Shown here: positions 8,368 through 16,689 of the stretch, piece by piece
Layout of the letters: every line of letters begins with the position of its first letter
How positions within the stretch are numbered: position 1 is the first letter of the stretch
Origin: Micromonospora andamanensis
GTDB taxonomy: Bacteria; Actinomycetota; Actinomycetes; Mycobacteriales; Micromonosporaceae
Length of the DNA stretch: 64,000 bases
Direction of reading: 5' to 3'
NCBI RefSeq assembly: GCF_016863495.1
Contig: NZ_BOOZ01000034.1
Coordinates: forward strand, 30,241-94,240
The notes under the pieces: generated by a model
The model's input: the letters and a program-made list of their open reading frames with translations, nothing else
Database searches by the model: none
What the model was told of the DNA's origin: nothing
Made by a program: the position numbers and the translations under genes

Positions 8368-9657
8368 TCAGAAGACACCCTGAGTCTTCGCGTCATTCGT
8401 GAACTGCTCCCAGGCCGCATCCTTGCTGGCCTGCCCGTTCTCGAACGCCCGCATCGCCGGCTCGAACGCGTTCTCCTTCACCGCCTGGTGCTTCGGGCCC
8501 AGGTGCACCGGCTGGATCTTGGCGACGCTCTCGCCGAAGATCTTGCCGGTCGGCGCGTTGCTGAAGTACTCGTTGGTGTAGCTGAGGAAGGCCTCGTTCT
8601 TCAGCGCCTCCAGGTTGGTGGGCAGCGGGCCCTTGGCCTTGAAGGCCTCCACCTGGCTGGTGGCGTTGGTCAGGAACTCGGCGAGCTTCGCCGCCTCCTC
8701 CGGGTACTTGCTCTGCTCCGGCACGGCCAGCCACGAGCCGCCCCAGTTGCCGCCGCCACCGGGCACGGCCGCCACGTCCCACTTGCCCTTGTTGGCCTCA
8801 CCGGAGTTGTCCGCGACGATGCCGAGCATCCAGGACGGGCAGAAGGTGGCCGCGAAGGTGCCCTGCTTGAAGCCACCGGACCACTCCGGCGACCAGGTGG
8901 ACGCCTTGGCGGAGATGTCCACCATCGAGGTCGCGGTGTCCCAGGCGGCCTTCACCGCGGGGCTGGTGTCCGCGATGATGTTGTTTTCCTTGTCGTAGAA
9001 CAGGTCGCTGCCCTGCTGGAACAGCACGCCGTTGGAGACGGCGGTGATCGAGTCGACGAACGCCTTACCGGTGGCCTGCTTGTACTTCTGGCCAGCCTGG
9101 TGGAAGCCGTTCCAGTCCGGCCAGAGAGCCGAGACCGCGTCCCGCTCGGTGGGCAGGCCGGCCGCCTCGAACAGGTCCTTGCGGTAGCAGACGGCGAGGC
9201 TGCCGACGTCGGTCGGCACGCCGATCAGCCGACCGTCAGGCGCCTTGCCCAGCTCCCACTTCCAGGGCAGGTAGTCGTCGGCGATCTCGGACGACACAAG
9301 CGGAGTCAGGTCGGCCCAGTTGCGCGGGTTGGCCTTGAACTCGTTGAGGATGCCCTCTTCCAGGGCGGTCACGTCGGCCGCGCCCTTGCCGGTGGCGAGG
9401 TAACGGACCAGCTTCGGCCGGTACTCACCGAGCTGGGCGGTCTTGCGCAGCTCGACCTTGATGCCGGTCTGCTGCTCGTACTGCTTGACGAGCTCGTCGT
9501 AGCCGAACTCGCCGAAGGTGTCGACGACCAGCTTCTCGGGCTTCTCGCCCTCGGCCGGCGTGTCGTCGTCATTGCCGCAGGCCGCGAGCCCGCCGATGGC
9601 GGTGATCGCGGCCAGGGTGGCTGCCGCCATGCGGGAACGCCGCGTGGTGAGGCTCAT
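8368..9657 (-). CDS. cebE: cello-oligosaccharide-binding lipoprotein CebE
   Basis: A 429-residue solute-binding protein of the CUT1 class. The N terminus has a basic stretch, a hydrophobic segment and the lipobox GLAAC with Cys27, so the mature protein should be a membrane-anchored lipoprotein outside the cell. The body has the family pattern (VTALEEG, GVPTDVGSLAVCYRKDLFEAAGLP, WSPEWSGGFKQGTFAATFCPSWM). The ATG at 9657 is chosen over 9744 because AGAGGGG precedes it and the signal peptide starts there. First gene of the operon, downstream of two CebR-type operators. Cello-oligosaccharide specificity is inferred from the operators and neighbours. Confidence 0.88.
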   Translation of the reverse strand: MSLTTRRSRMAAATLAAITAIGGLAACGNDDDTPAEGEKPEKLVVDTFGEFGYDELVKQYEQQTGIKVELRKTAQLGEYRPKLVRYLATGKGAADVTALEEGILNEFKANPRNWADLTPLVSSEIADDYLPWKWELGKAPDGRLIGVPTDVGSLAVCYRKDLFEAAGLPTERDAVSALWPDWNGFHQAGQKYKQATGKAFVDSITAVSNGVLFQQGSDLFYDKENNIIADTSPAVKAAWDTATSMVDISAKASTWSPEWSGGFKQGTFAATFCPSWMLGIVADNSGEANKGKWDVAAVPGGGGNWGGSWLAVPEQSKYPEEAAKLAEFLTNATSQVEAFKAKGPLPTNLEALKNEAFLSYTNEYFSNAPTGKIFGESVAKIQPVHLGPKHQAVKENAFEPAMRAFENGQASKDAAWEQFTNDAKTQGVF

Positions 9658-9781
9658 CCTGACCCCTCTTTCGATGGTGAGGCTGCTATGTCTGTGGTGG
9701 GGGGTGCCGCAGCGCCTGCCGACACCGGCTCGGTCAGTCGGCATCGGCGCCCAGGAGCGCGGGTATGTGATCCACGCCTCT

Positions 9782-9795
9782 TGGGAACGCTCCCA
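9782..9795. promoter_or_regulatory. CebR operator 1
   Basis: TGGGAACGCTCCCA, differing at one base from the published CebR/CelR consensus TGGGAGCGCTCCCA. It lies 125 bp upstream of the cebE start, in the only promoter region of the uptake operon. Confidence 0.85.
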
Positions 9796-9834
9796 TGAGA
9801 TTGCCGGCAGGTGTCGGGAGTGTCAATAGTCCAG

Positions 9835-9848
9835 TGGGAGCGATCCCA
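9835..9848. promoter_or_regulatory. CebR operator 2
   Basis: TGGGAGCGATCCCA, again one base from the CebR consensus. Its centre is 53 bp from operator 1, about five helical turns, so two CebR dimers could bind the same DNA face and cooperate or loop. Confidence 0.85.
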
Positions 9849-9939
9849 GATCGTTACCACGCAGCTCGTTTGACCCGGCAAACAATTGGGAAACGCCGAT
9901 GGGCTGCGCGTTCGTAAGGGGCAGTGGAGACAGCGTCGG

Positions 9940-10485
9940 TCAGCAGAGGCGACGCAGCAGGGTGTCGACCCGGCCGGCGTCGAAGGCCCCCGGATCGAAC
10001 CCGGCACCCACCCAGTCCCGCATCGTCCGATGCTCCGGATGATCCGGCTCGGCCAGCGCGGCGAGCAGCACCAGGTAACCCTGCGGGCCGCCGACGTCCT
10101 CCGGCGGGCAGGCCCGCTCTCCGTCCAGGCAGCTCGGATAGCGTACGTCCGCCTCGGCGGTGAAGGCGTCCTCCACCAGCAGGTCGTGCTCCCACCAGTC
10201 ACCGAAGTCGTACGTGTAGTGGAACCGGCTGCCCTTGCCGACCACCGCGTCCAACCGGACGTCCAGCTCGTCGTGCAACGCCAGCTCGCCGTCGGGATCC
10301 GGTTCGCCGTACTGGATCCCGTCGATCTCGAACGAGTGCAGGTGGCAGTCACGCCAACCCATCGCGTGCTGCACCACCCGGTGCAGCCGATCCAGGGTGT
10401 AGCCGCCGGGTACCAGCACCCGGCGCCAGATCGCCGGACGAACCCCGGACAGGGACATCCTGAGCTGGAAGATCTGACGCGGCAT
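9940..10485 (-). CDS. plasmid pRiA4b ORF-3-like protein
   Basis: A 181-residue protein of the pRiA4b ORF-3 family, named after a plasmid gene and related to the IS1096 passenger protein TnpR; the biochemical function is not established. Diagnostic features are the start QIFQLRMSLSGVRPAIWRRV, then HRVVQHAMGW, HLHSFEI and YTYDFGDWWEH. The ATG at 10485 is preferred to one eight codons upstream because GGGAGGA precedes it and the conserved domain begins immediately. It is divergent from the reductase gene at 10637 and separated from the ceb promoter region by about 90 bases. No transposase is nearby, so it is a lone chromosomal member. Confidence 0.85.
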   Translation of the reverse strand: MPRQIFQLRMSLSGVRPAIWRRVLVPGGYTLDRLHRVVQHAMGWRDCHLHSFEIDGIQYGEPDPDGELALHDELDVRLDAVVGKGSRFHYTYDFGDWWEHDLLVEDAFTAEADVRYPSCLDGERACPPEDVGGPQGYLVLLAALAEPDHPEHRTMRDWVGAGFDPGAFDAGRVDTLLRRLC

Positions 10486-10636
10486 GGGTGTCCCATCCTC
10501 CCTCGGCATAGGCTGCGAGCATGATCTGCCGAGCGTGCCGGGCGCGGCGGCACGACGACTGCCCGGGCCGGAACTGGTGCGACTGCCAGCACCGTACCCC
10601 CCGACCCACCCCTCCCGTCACCGGTCCGGCCGGCGA

Positions 10637-11383
10637 ATGAGCGACGGAGCGCCGATTTCCGTCCTCTGGCCGGACCCGTCGGCCGGCCCGGTGGACGACG
10701 ACACGCTCATCGCCCGGTACGGCCGTGCCGACCGGCCGCACCTGCGCATGAACTTCGTGACGAGTGTCGACGGCGCGGTGAGCGTCGACGGCTACTCGGC
10801 CGGGTTGTCCGGCGCACCCGACAAGCGGGTCTTCGGTCTGCTCCGGATGCTCTGCGACGCGCTGCTGGTAGCCGCCGGCACGCTGCGCCACGAGGGTTAC
10901 CGGGCGATCCGCCTCGACGAGCGTCGCCGGGCCTGGCGACGCTCGCACGGGCTGACCGAGTACCCGACCCTGGTCGTGGTCTCCGGCTCGCTCGACCTCG
11001 ACCCGGCCCAGGCCGCCTTCGCCGACGCACCCGTACGTCCCGTGGTGCTCACCCACCAGAACGCGGCGGCACCCCCGGGCCTGTCCGCCGTGGCCGACCT
11101 GGTGCGCCACGGTGACGGCCGGGTCGACCTGGTCGCCGGACTGGCCGAACTGCGCCGTCGCGGACACGGTCAACTGCTCTGCGAGGGTGGTCCGCACCTG
11201 TTCGGTGCCCTCACCGCCGCCGACCTGGTCGACGAGGTGTGCCTCTCGGTCGCGCCCCTGCTCGCCGGTCCCGGACCCGGTCGGATCACCGCCGGCGATC
11301 CGAGTGCCGCCCGGCACCTGCCGCTGCGTCACGTGCTGCTCGCCGACGACGGCACTCTGCTGCTCCGCCACGCCCGGCACTGA
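10637..11383 (+). CDS. RibD C-terminal / dihydrofolate reductase-like protein
   Basis: A 248-residue member of the RibD C-terminal reductase family, an NADPH-binding DHFR-like fold. Key segments are LRMNFVTSVDGAVSVDG near residue 38, SGAPDKRVFGLLRMLCDALLVAAGTLRHEGY, and GQLLCEGGPHLFGAL near residue 180, where the GGP loop binds the dinucleotide. It has no deaminase domain, and no other riboflavin gene is adjacent, so a role in riboflavin synthesis is uncertain; many actinomycete paralogues have unknown substrates. The ATG at 10637 is the first Met before the conserved core, and the frame upstream is open but unlike the family. Confidence 0.85.
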   Translation: MSDGAPISVLWPDPSAGPVDDDTLIARYGRADRPHLRMNFVTSVDGAVSVDGYSAGLSGAPDKRVFGLLRMLCDALLVAAGTLRHEGYRAIRLDERRRAWRRSHGLTEYPTLVVVSGSLDLDPAQAAFADAPVRPVVLTHQNAAAPPGLSAVADLVRHGDGRVDLVAGLAELRRRGHGQLLCEGGPHLFGALTAADLVDEVCLSVAPLLAGPGPGRITAGDPSAARHLPLRHVLLADDGTLLLRHARH

Positions 11384-11498
11384 ACGGCCGATCCGCCGCG
11401 GCCCTCCGGCGGTCACCGCGAGTTGCCCGAAAGACCACGAAACCGCAGGTCAGCTCACTACCGTGGACCGGTGTCGGCGGCTGCCGGAGGGCCGGGCC

Positions 11499-11915
11499 GT
11501 GGCGTACGAGGTGGTCGAACTGCGGGCAGATGCGGATACGCGGGCGGCGCGGCCGTGGCTTGCCGGCAGCCTGCTGGCCGGCGCCGGTCTGGTCGACGTG
11601 ATCGTGGCGTACGGCAACACGGTGACCGATCCCTACGTGGTCATCACGGCGGAGGGCAGTCACCACCTCGACATCACCGGGTGGGCCTGGGTGCACCTGG
11701 CCGTCGGCAGTGCCGCGCTGCTGGCCGGGTTGGCGGTGCTGACCGGCCGGCGGCGCTGGCGGCTGGTCGGCGTCGGTTGCGCCGTCGCCGGGATCGTCAC
11801 AGCCGTCGTCGTGCTGCCGTACCTGCCGGTCCGGGCGGTGCTCGCGGTGGCGCTGTACGCGACAGCGCTGCGGCTGCTGCTCCGGCACCGCCGGGAACGC
11901 CCGGCCGGGCCGTAG
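11499..11915 (+). CDS. DUF7144-type four-helix membrane protein
   Basis: A 138-residue integral membrane protein. Four hydrophobic segments are visible: WLAGSLLAGAGLVDVIVAYG, WVHLAVGSAALLAGLAVLTG, WRLVGVGCAVAGIVTAVVVL and a last one at VRAVLAVALYATALRLLL. The HHLDITGWAWVHLAVG motif between segments one and two is typical of the DUF7144 family as I remember it. The GTG start at 11499 has GGAGG eight bases upstream. Its stop is one base from the stop of the convergent gene at 11917, so the two genes meet tail to tail with no room for a separate terminator. Function unknown. Confidence 0.8.
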   Translation: MAYEVVELRADADTRAARPWLAGSLLAGAGLVDVIVAYGNTVTDPYVVITAEGSHHLDITGWAWVHLAVGSAALLAGLAVLTGRRRWRLVGVGCAVAGIVTAVVVLPYLPVRAVLAVALYATALRLLLRHRRERPAGP

Positions 11916-11916
11916 C

Positions 11917-13548
11917 TCAGCGGCCCTCGCAGATCCGGCCGGTGCGGGCCGGGTCCGCCTCCCGGTTCGTCGACCAGATCGGGTTCAGCGACAGCAGCAG
12001 TTCCGGTGCCTGCCAGGCCGCACCCGTCCGTTGCAGCAGGTCGTACTCGTCGCGCGCCTGCTCGACCTGGTCACCGGCGATGAAGTCGACGAGCCGGTCC
12101 TGCACAGTGTGCCGGCCGAGCAGTCCGCCGTGGAAGGCGGGCTCCTTGTAGACCGGGATACCGCTGTACTCGCCGGGAGGCGCCTCCACCGCGCTCACCG
12201 TCGGCAAGAAGGCGATCATACGGACCCCGGCGACGGGGCAGAGCGTGCGGTTGCGGTAGAAGGGCGCCTCGGCGAGGACCGAGCGGACGAAGGGCTCGTC
12301 GGGGTTGCTGTCGACCTCACGGAACAGGTTCGAGGCGCCGAAGAGCAGCCGCAGCTCCCACCCGGCGGCCACCCCCCAGCCGGAGTGCCCGGGCGGCGGG
12401 TAGTAGGCCCGCCCGGGGCGGATCAGCGGGCTGAACAGCAGCGCGGTGTCGACAGGCGACCCCTGCGGCAACGTCTCCAGATAGGTGCTGATCACCATCG
12501 CGCCCTCGCTCTGTCCGACGAGCGCCACCGGCCGTCGGGTCCGCCGGTGCACCTCGTCGATCTGCTCGGCCAGCAGCGCCGCGCTGGAGCCCAACGTCCG
12601 GTGGGTGGCGTGCGGCCCGTACGGCCGGGGCCGGCGCTGGTCGTCGAGGCCCAGGTAGGAGTAACGCACCACCCGGGGGTCGGCAGGTGGGGTGCCGTCC
12701 CAGCTGGAGTCGTGCCCGGCCAGGACGATCACCGTGTGCCGCACCCGGTCCGGCAGCCGCTGGGTGACCACCGGCGGATCCCACTGCCGGTGACCGCCCA
12801 CCGCGAGACCTATCGCGCCCTGCGCGGCCACCGAGGCGAACACCACGACGAGGATCATCAGCGGCGCCACAGGTACCCGGGCCCACCGGATCCGGGCCGG
12901 CTGCACCGCGGCGTGTACGGTCTGCCGCCACAGCAACCCGTTGACCAGGCCGGCGAGCCCGGCGAGCAGCACGTCCGCCCAGCCGGGGGTGGCCGCGATC
13001 AGGGCACCGGCCAGGGTGAGCACGACGAAGTTCAGCGATGACCAGCCGAGCAGCGCCAGCGACGGCAGCCCCCGCCACCAGTGCGCCGCCACCCCGGCCC
13101 GTTGCAGGAACGGCGAGACGAGCAGCATCGGCAGCAGCGAGGCGAGCAGGTACCAGGAGAGCGCCACCACGGAGAACGCCACAGACAGTGCCGCCCACGG
13201 CGAGATGATCACCGCGGCGAGCGCGGCGACCTCGATGTTCCTGCGGAGCAACCAGCGCCACGACGGTCGGGGCACGCCTGTCGGCCACGCCAGAGCGGTC
13301 AGGCCGGCGGAGAGCAGCCCGCGCAGCACCACCACGGCCAGCAGCCCGAGCAGAAAGCTGGACCAGGAGTCGTGGTAGACCAGCAGCCAGCGCAGGTCGT
13401 GGTAGGAGTCGTACGGCCAGACGGCGGTGACCTGCGGCGCGAGCGGCCGGGCGGACTGGAGGCCGACGGCCACCAGCACCGCCGCCTCCACTGCCGCGGG
13501 TACCGCGGCAAGCACCAGCAGCCAGCCCAGCCTGTGCCTCTCCGCCAC
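11917..13548 (-). CDS. membrane protein with C-terminal alpha/beta-hydrolase-like domain
   Basis: A 543-residue two-part protein. Residues ~1-270 contain about six to seven membrane segments (GWLLVLAAVPAAVEAAVLVA, SFLLGLLAVVVLRGLL, SWYLLASLLPMLLVSPFL and others). The remaining ~270 residues look like an extracytoplasmic alpha/beta-hydrolase: a HTVIVLAGHDSS strand-turn and the nucleophile-elbow-like VALVGQSEGAMV (Ser near residue 344), followed by TALLFSPLIRPG. The start is a GTG with GGAGG just upstream. I do not recognise a named family; the product could be a membrane-tethered esterase or a pseudo-enzyme. The fold call is inference from the elbow motif. Confidence 0.75.
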   Translation of the reverse strand: MAERHRLGWLLVLAAVPAAVEAAVLVAVGLQSARPLAPQVTAVWPYDSYHDLRWLLVYHDSWSSFLLGLLAVVVLRGLLSAGLTALAWPTGVPRPSWRWLLRRNIEVAALAAVIISPWAALSVAFSVVALSWYLLASLLPMLLVSPFLQRAGVAAHWWRGLPSLALLGWSSLNFVVLTLAGALIAATPGWADVLLAGLAGLVNGLLWRQTVHAAVQPARIRWARVPVAPLMILVVVFASVAAQGAIGLAVGGHRQWDPPVVTQRLPDRVRHTVIVLAGHDSSWDGTPPADPRVVRYSYLGLDDQRRPRPYGPHATHRTLGSSAALLAEQIDEVHRRTRRPVALVGQSEGAMVISTYLETLPQGSPVDTALLFSPLIRPGRAYYPPPGHSGWGVAAGWELRLLFGASNLFREVDSNPDEPFVRSVLAEAPFYRNRTLCPVAGVRMIAFLPTVSAVEAPPGEYSGIPVYKEPAFHGGLLGRHTVQDRLVDFIAGDQVEQARDEYDLLQRTGAAWQAPELLLSLNPIWSTNREADPARTGRICEGR

Positions 13549-13772
13549 TGCCCCTCCGTCCTCGTCACCTCGCAGGATCCCCCGGATCGGCGCGACGCGG
13601 TGCCGTTCCGACCAGACGGCGGCCACCCGGCGTCAGAACTCGGTAGCGGTGCGCGTTCGGCACTGTGTCGTTACGTGGCCTGCGCCGCGTCGCGTGGCGG
13701 CCTGTCGTACTCCTCCGGCAGGATGCAGGGCGTGTGTGCCGACCGCGACGACCAGCCGAGCGGAGTTGCTTG

Positions 13773-15524
13773 ATGACCGACCAGGGGTTTGACGGCCCAG
13801 GCGAGGGGGTGGGCCGGGTGCTGGGCACCGCCGACGCCACTCCCCTGCAGTTCTGGACGGCTGTCGCCCCGGGCAGCTATCTCCAGCTCGACGACGTGGT
13901 GGTCACCCGACGGGAGCTGCCCGACCGGGAGCCGGTGACAATCGCCGGGGTGGTCACCCAGGTCCGGGCGCGGCACGAGGGCGCGCAGTTCGACTCCGAC
14001 GTCTTCGCCATCGCCGACGGCACGCTGCCGGCGATGGTGCAGGAGGCCGCCGAGATCACCACCACCCGGGTCGACCCGGAGTTCTACGTGCCGCCGCAGC
14101 CGGGGGCCGTGGTGCACCGGGCGGAGGGCGACGCCAGGGCCCGGGCGCTGCACTTCGACCGGATGGAACGGCGGATCCCGATGGGCACCGGCCGCGACGG
14201 GGTGCCTGTCTATCTGAACGCCGACTTCCTCGACGGCAGCCGGGGCGCGCACGTGTCGATCTCCGGCATCTCCGGGGTCGCCACCAAGACCAGCTTCGCC
14301 ACCTTTCTTCTCTACTCGGTGTTCCGCAGCGGCCAGCTCGGCGGCGACGCGGTGAACGCCAAGGCGCTGATCTTCAATGTGAAGGGCGAGGACCTGCTCT
14401 TCCTCGACCATCCGAACGCCCGGCTCGACGATCCGACCCGGGCCGCGTACGCCCGGCTCGGCCTGGTCGCGGACGCCTTCCCCGACGTACGGGTCTACGC
14501 CCCGCCCCGGGTCGGTGACTCCTCGGGCACGCCGGACGTGAGCAGCCGGCTCACCGGCGTGGACAGCTTCTACTGGACGCTCACCGAGTTCTGCGCCGAC
14601 CGCCTGCTGCCGTACGTCTTCGCCGACGCCGACGACGAACGGCAGCAGTACACGATGGTGGTCCACTCCGTCGCCGCCCACCTGGCCCGCTACGCCCAGC
14701 CCGCCGACGGTGGGGTCAGCATCGACGGCGTCCGCCTGGGCAGCTACGGCGACCTTGTCGACCACATCGTCGAGCAGCTCAGCGACGACGAGACGCGCGC
14801 CGACTGGGCGGGCAGCGCGGTCGGTCTGGGCACGGTGAACGCGTTCGCCCGCCGGCTGATCGGCAGCAAGAAGGACCTGTCCCGGCTGATCCGTGGCGAC
14901 CTGGCCACCCGCCGCCCGCACAGCATCAACACCGCCGAGTCCGCCCAGGTCACAGTGGTCGACCTGCACAACCTGCCGGACCGGGCGCAGCGTTTCGTGG
15001 TGGGTGTGACGCTCAAGACCGAGTTCGAGCGCAAGGAGAAGTCCGGCACCGCCCGGCCGCTGCTGTTCGTGGTGCTCGACGAGTTGAACAAGTACGCCCC
15101 CCGCGAGGGGTCCTCCCCGATCAAGGAGGTGCTGCTCGACATCGCCGAGCGGGGCCGTTCGCTCGGGGTGATCCTGATCGGCGCGCAGCAGACCGCAAGC
15201 GAGGTGGAGCGCCGCATCGTCACCAACTCGGCCATCCGGGTGGTGGGCCGGCTCGACCCGGCCGAGGCGTCCCGCCCGGAGTACGGTTTCCTCCCACCGG
15301 CCCAGCGGCAACGCGCGCTGCTGGCCAAGCCGGGCACGATGTTCGTCAACCAGCCGGACATCCCGGTGCCGCTCTGTCTGGAGTTCCCGTTCCCCGCCTG
15401 GGCCACCCGGGTGTCCGAGGCGGGAGCCGCGCCGTCGCAGACCCTGCGCTCGATCACCCAGTCCGCCGACCCGTTCGCGGTGGTCGGCTCCGGTGGCGGC
15501 ACCGACGACGACATCCCGTTCTAG
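13773..15524 (+). CDS. HerA-like ATP-binding protein
   Basis: A 583-residue ATPase resembling HerA/VirB4-type hexameric translocases. An N-terminal beta-barrel-like region (residues ~1-110) precedes a nucleotide-binding core. The P-loop region reads GISGVATKTS (~residue 164) instead of the standard GxxxxGK[ST], a one-residue-longer variant, while Walker B is clear (FVVLDELNKYAP, ~residue 432) and is followed by a sensor GVILIGAQQTASEVE. The ATG at 13773 has CGGAG upstream. It heads a compact cluster with sbcD (16-base gap), sbcC and nurA, the archaeal herA-mre11-rad50-nurA gene set, implying a motor that works with NurA nuclease at DNA ends. HerA assignment rests on fold features plus context. 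Confidence 0.8.
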   Translation: MTDQGFDGPGEGVGRVLGTADATPLQFWTAVAPGSYLQLDDVVVTRRELPDREPVTIAGVVTQVRARHEGAQFDSDVFAIADGTLPAMVQEAAEITTTRVDPEFYVPPQPGAVVHRAEGDARARALHFDRMERRIPMGTGRDGVPVYLNADFLDGSRGAHVSISGISGVATKTSFATFLLYSVFRSGQLGGDAVNAKALIFNVKGEDLLFLDHPNARLDDPTRAAYARLGLVADAFPDVRVYAPPRVGDSSGTPDVSSRLTGVDSFYWTLTEFCADRLLPYVFADADDERQQYTMVVHSVAAHLARYAQPADGGVSIDGVRLGSYGDLVDHIVEQLSDDETRADWAGSAVGLGTVNAFARRLIGSKKDLSRLIRGDLATRRPHSINTAESAQVTVVDLHNLPDRAQRFVVGVTLKTEFERKEKSGTARPLLFVVLDELNKYAPREGSSPIKEVLLDIAERGRSLGVILIGAQQTASEVERRIVTNSAIRVVGRLDPAEASRPEYGFLPPAQRQRALLAKPGTMFVNQPDIPVPLCLEFPFPAWATRVSEAGAAPSQTLRSITQSADPFAVVGSGGGTDDDIPF

Positions 15525-15540
15525 CGCAGAGGCTTGATCA

Positions 15541-16689
15541 ATGAAGATCCTGCACACCTCCGACTGGCACGTGGGCAAGGTCCTCAAGGGGCAGTCGCGG
15601 GCCGAGGAGCACAAGCAGGTGCTGGCCGGGGTCATCGAGATCGCTCATCGGGAACAGCCCGACCTGGTCATCATCGCCGGCGACCTCTACGACACGGCGG
15701 CACCGACCCCGGAGGCGACCCGTCTGGTCACCCGGGCGTTGACCGCGCTGCGCCGCACCGGCGCGGACGTGGTGGCGATCGGCGGCAACCATGACAACGG
15801 CCCGGCCCTGGACGCGCTGCGCCCGTGGGCCGAGGCCGCCGGCATCACCCTGCGCGGCGGCGTACGGGAGGATCCGGCCGAGCACGTCATCGACGGCACC
15901 ACCGCCGACGGGGAGCGCTGGCGATTGGCCGCGCTGCCGTTCCTGTCCCAGCGGTACGCGGTACGCGCGGTGGAGATGTACGAACTGACCGCCGCCGAGA
16001 CCACCCAGACGTACGCCGACCATCTGGGCCGCATCATCGGCCGGCTGACCGAGGGTTTCGACGAGCCGGACCGGGTGCACCTGGTCACCGCCCATCTCAC
16101 AGTGGTCGGCGCGGCCACCGGCGGCGGGGAGCGGGACGCGCACACCATCATGGGTTACGCGGTACCCGCCTCGGTCTTCCCCGGCACCGCGCACTACGTG
16201 GCGCTCGGGCACCTGCACCGCGCCCAGCGGGTGCAGGGGCCATGCCCCATCCGCTACAGCGGCGCCCCGCTCGCCGTCGACTTCGGCGAGCAGGAGAACG
16301 TCCCGGCGGTGACCCTGGTCGAGGTCACCGCGACGACGGCGGCGCGGATCCGCGAGGAACCGGTGACCGCGGCGACCGCGTTGCGCACCGTACGCGGCAC
16401 CCTCGCCCAGCTCGCCGAGATCACTCCACCCGAGGGTTGGCTGCGGGTGTACGTACGCGAGCAGCCCCGCGCCGGCCTGCGCGAGGAGGTGCAGCAGCTG
16501 CTTCCCCGGGCCCTGGAGATCCGGATCGATCCGGAGCTGGTGCCGGCACCGGGCAGCGGCACCCGGGTGGCCCAACGGTCCGGTCGTTCGCCCCGGCAGT
16601 TGTTCGCCGACTACCTGGACAGCCGGGGGCATGCCGACGACGGGGTCCGGGAACTCTTCGACGAGCTGATCGAGGAGGTCGACCACTGA
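15541..16689 (+). CDS. sbcD: exonuclease subunit SbcD (Mre11 homologue)
   Basis: A 382-residue metallophosphoesterase. All phosphodiesterase motifs are visible: SDWHVG at residues 7-12, GDLYD near 46, GNHDN near 81, the TAHL histidine near 185 and GHLHRAQ near 220. With SbcC it forms the Mn-dependent SbcCD complex that opens hairpins, trims protein-blocked double-strand ends and degrades DNA from ends. Length is normal for the family. It starts 16 bases after the HerA-like gene and its stop overlaps the sbcC start (TGATG), so subunits are made together. Confidence 0.94.
   Translation: MKILHTSDWHVGKVLKGQSRAEEHKQVLAGVIEIAHREQPDLVIIAGDLYDTAAPTPEATRLVTRALTALRRTGADVVAIGGNHDNGPALDALRPWAEAAGITLRGGVREDPAEHVIDGTTADGERWRLAALPFLSQRYAVRAVEMYELTAAETTQTYADHLGRIIGRLTEGFDEPDRVHLVTAHLTVVGAATGGGERDAHTIMGYAVPASVFPGTAHYVALGHLHRAQRVQGPCPIRYSGAPLAVDFGEQENVPAVTLVEVTATTAARIREEPVTAATALRTVRGTLAQLAEITPPEGWLRVYVREQPRAGLREEVQQLLPRALEIRIDPELVPAPGSGTRVAQRSGRSPRQLFADYLDSRGHADDGVRELFDELIEEVDH

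Noticed and set aside
9940..10485. pRiA4b ORF-3-like gene taken as evidence of a plasmid or transposon insertion
   Set aside because: No transposase, terminal repeats or composition change nearby; the family is common as lone chromosomal genes.
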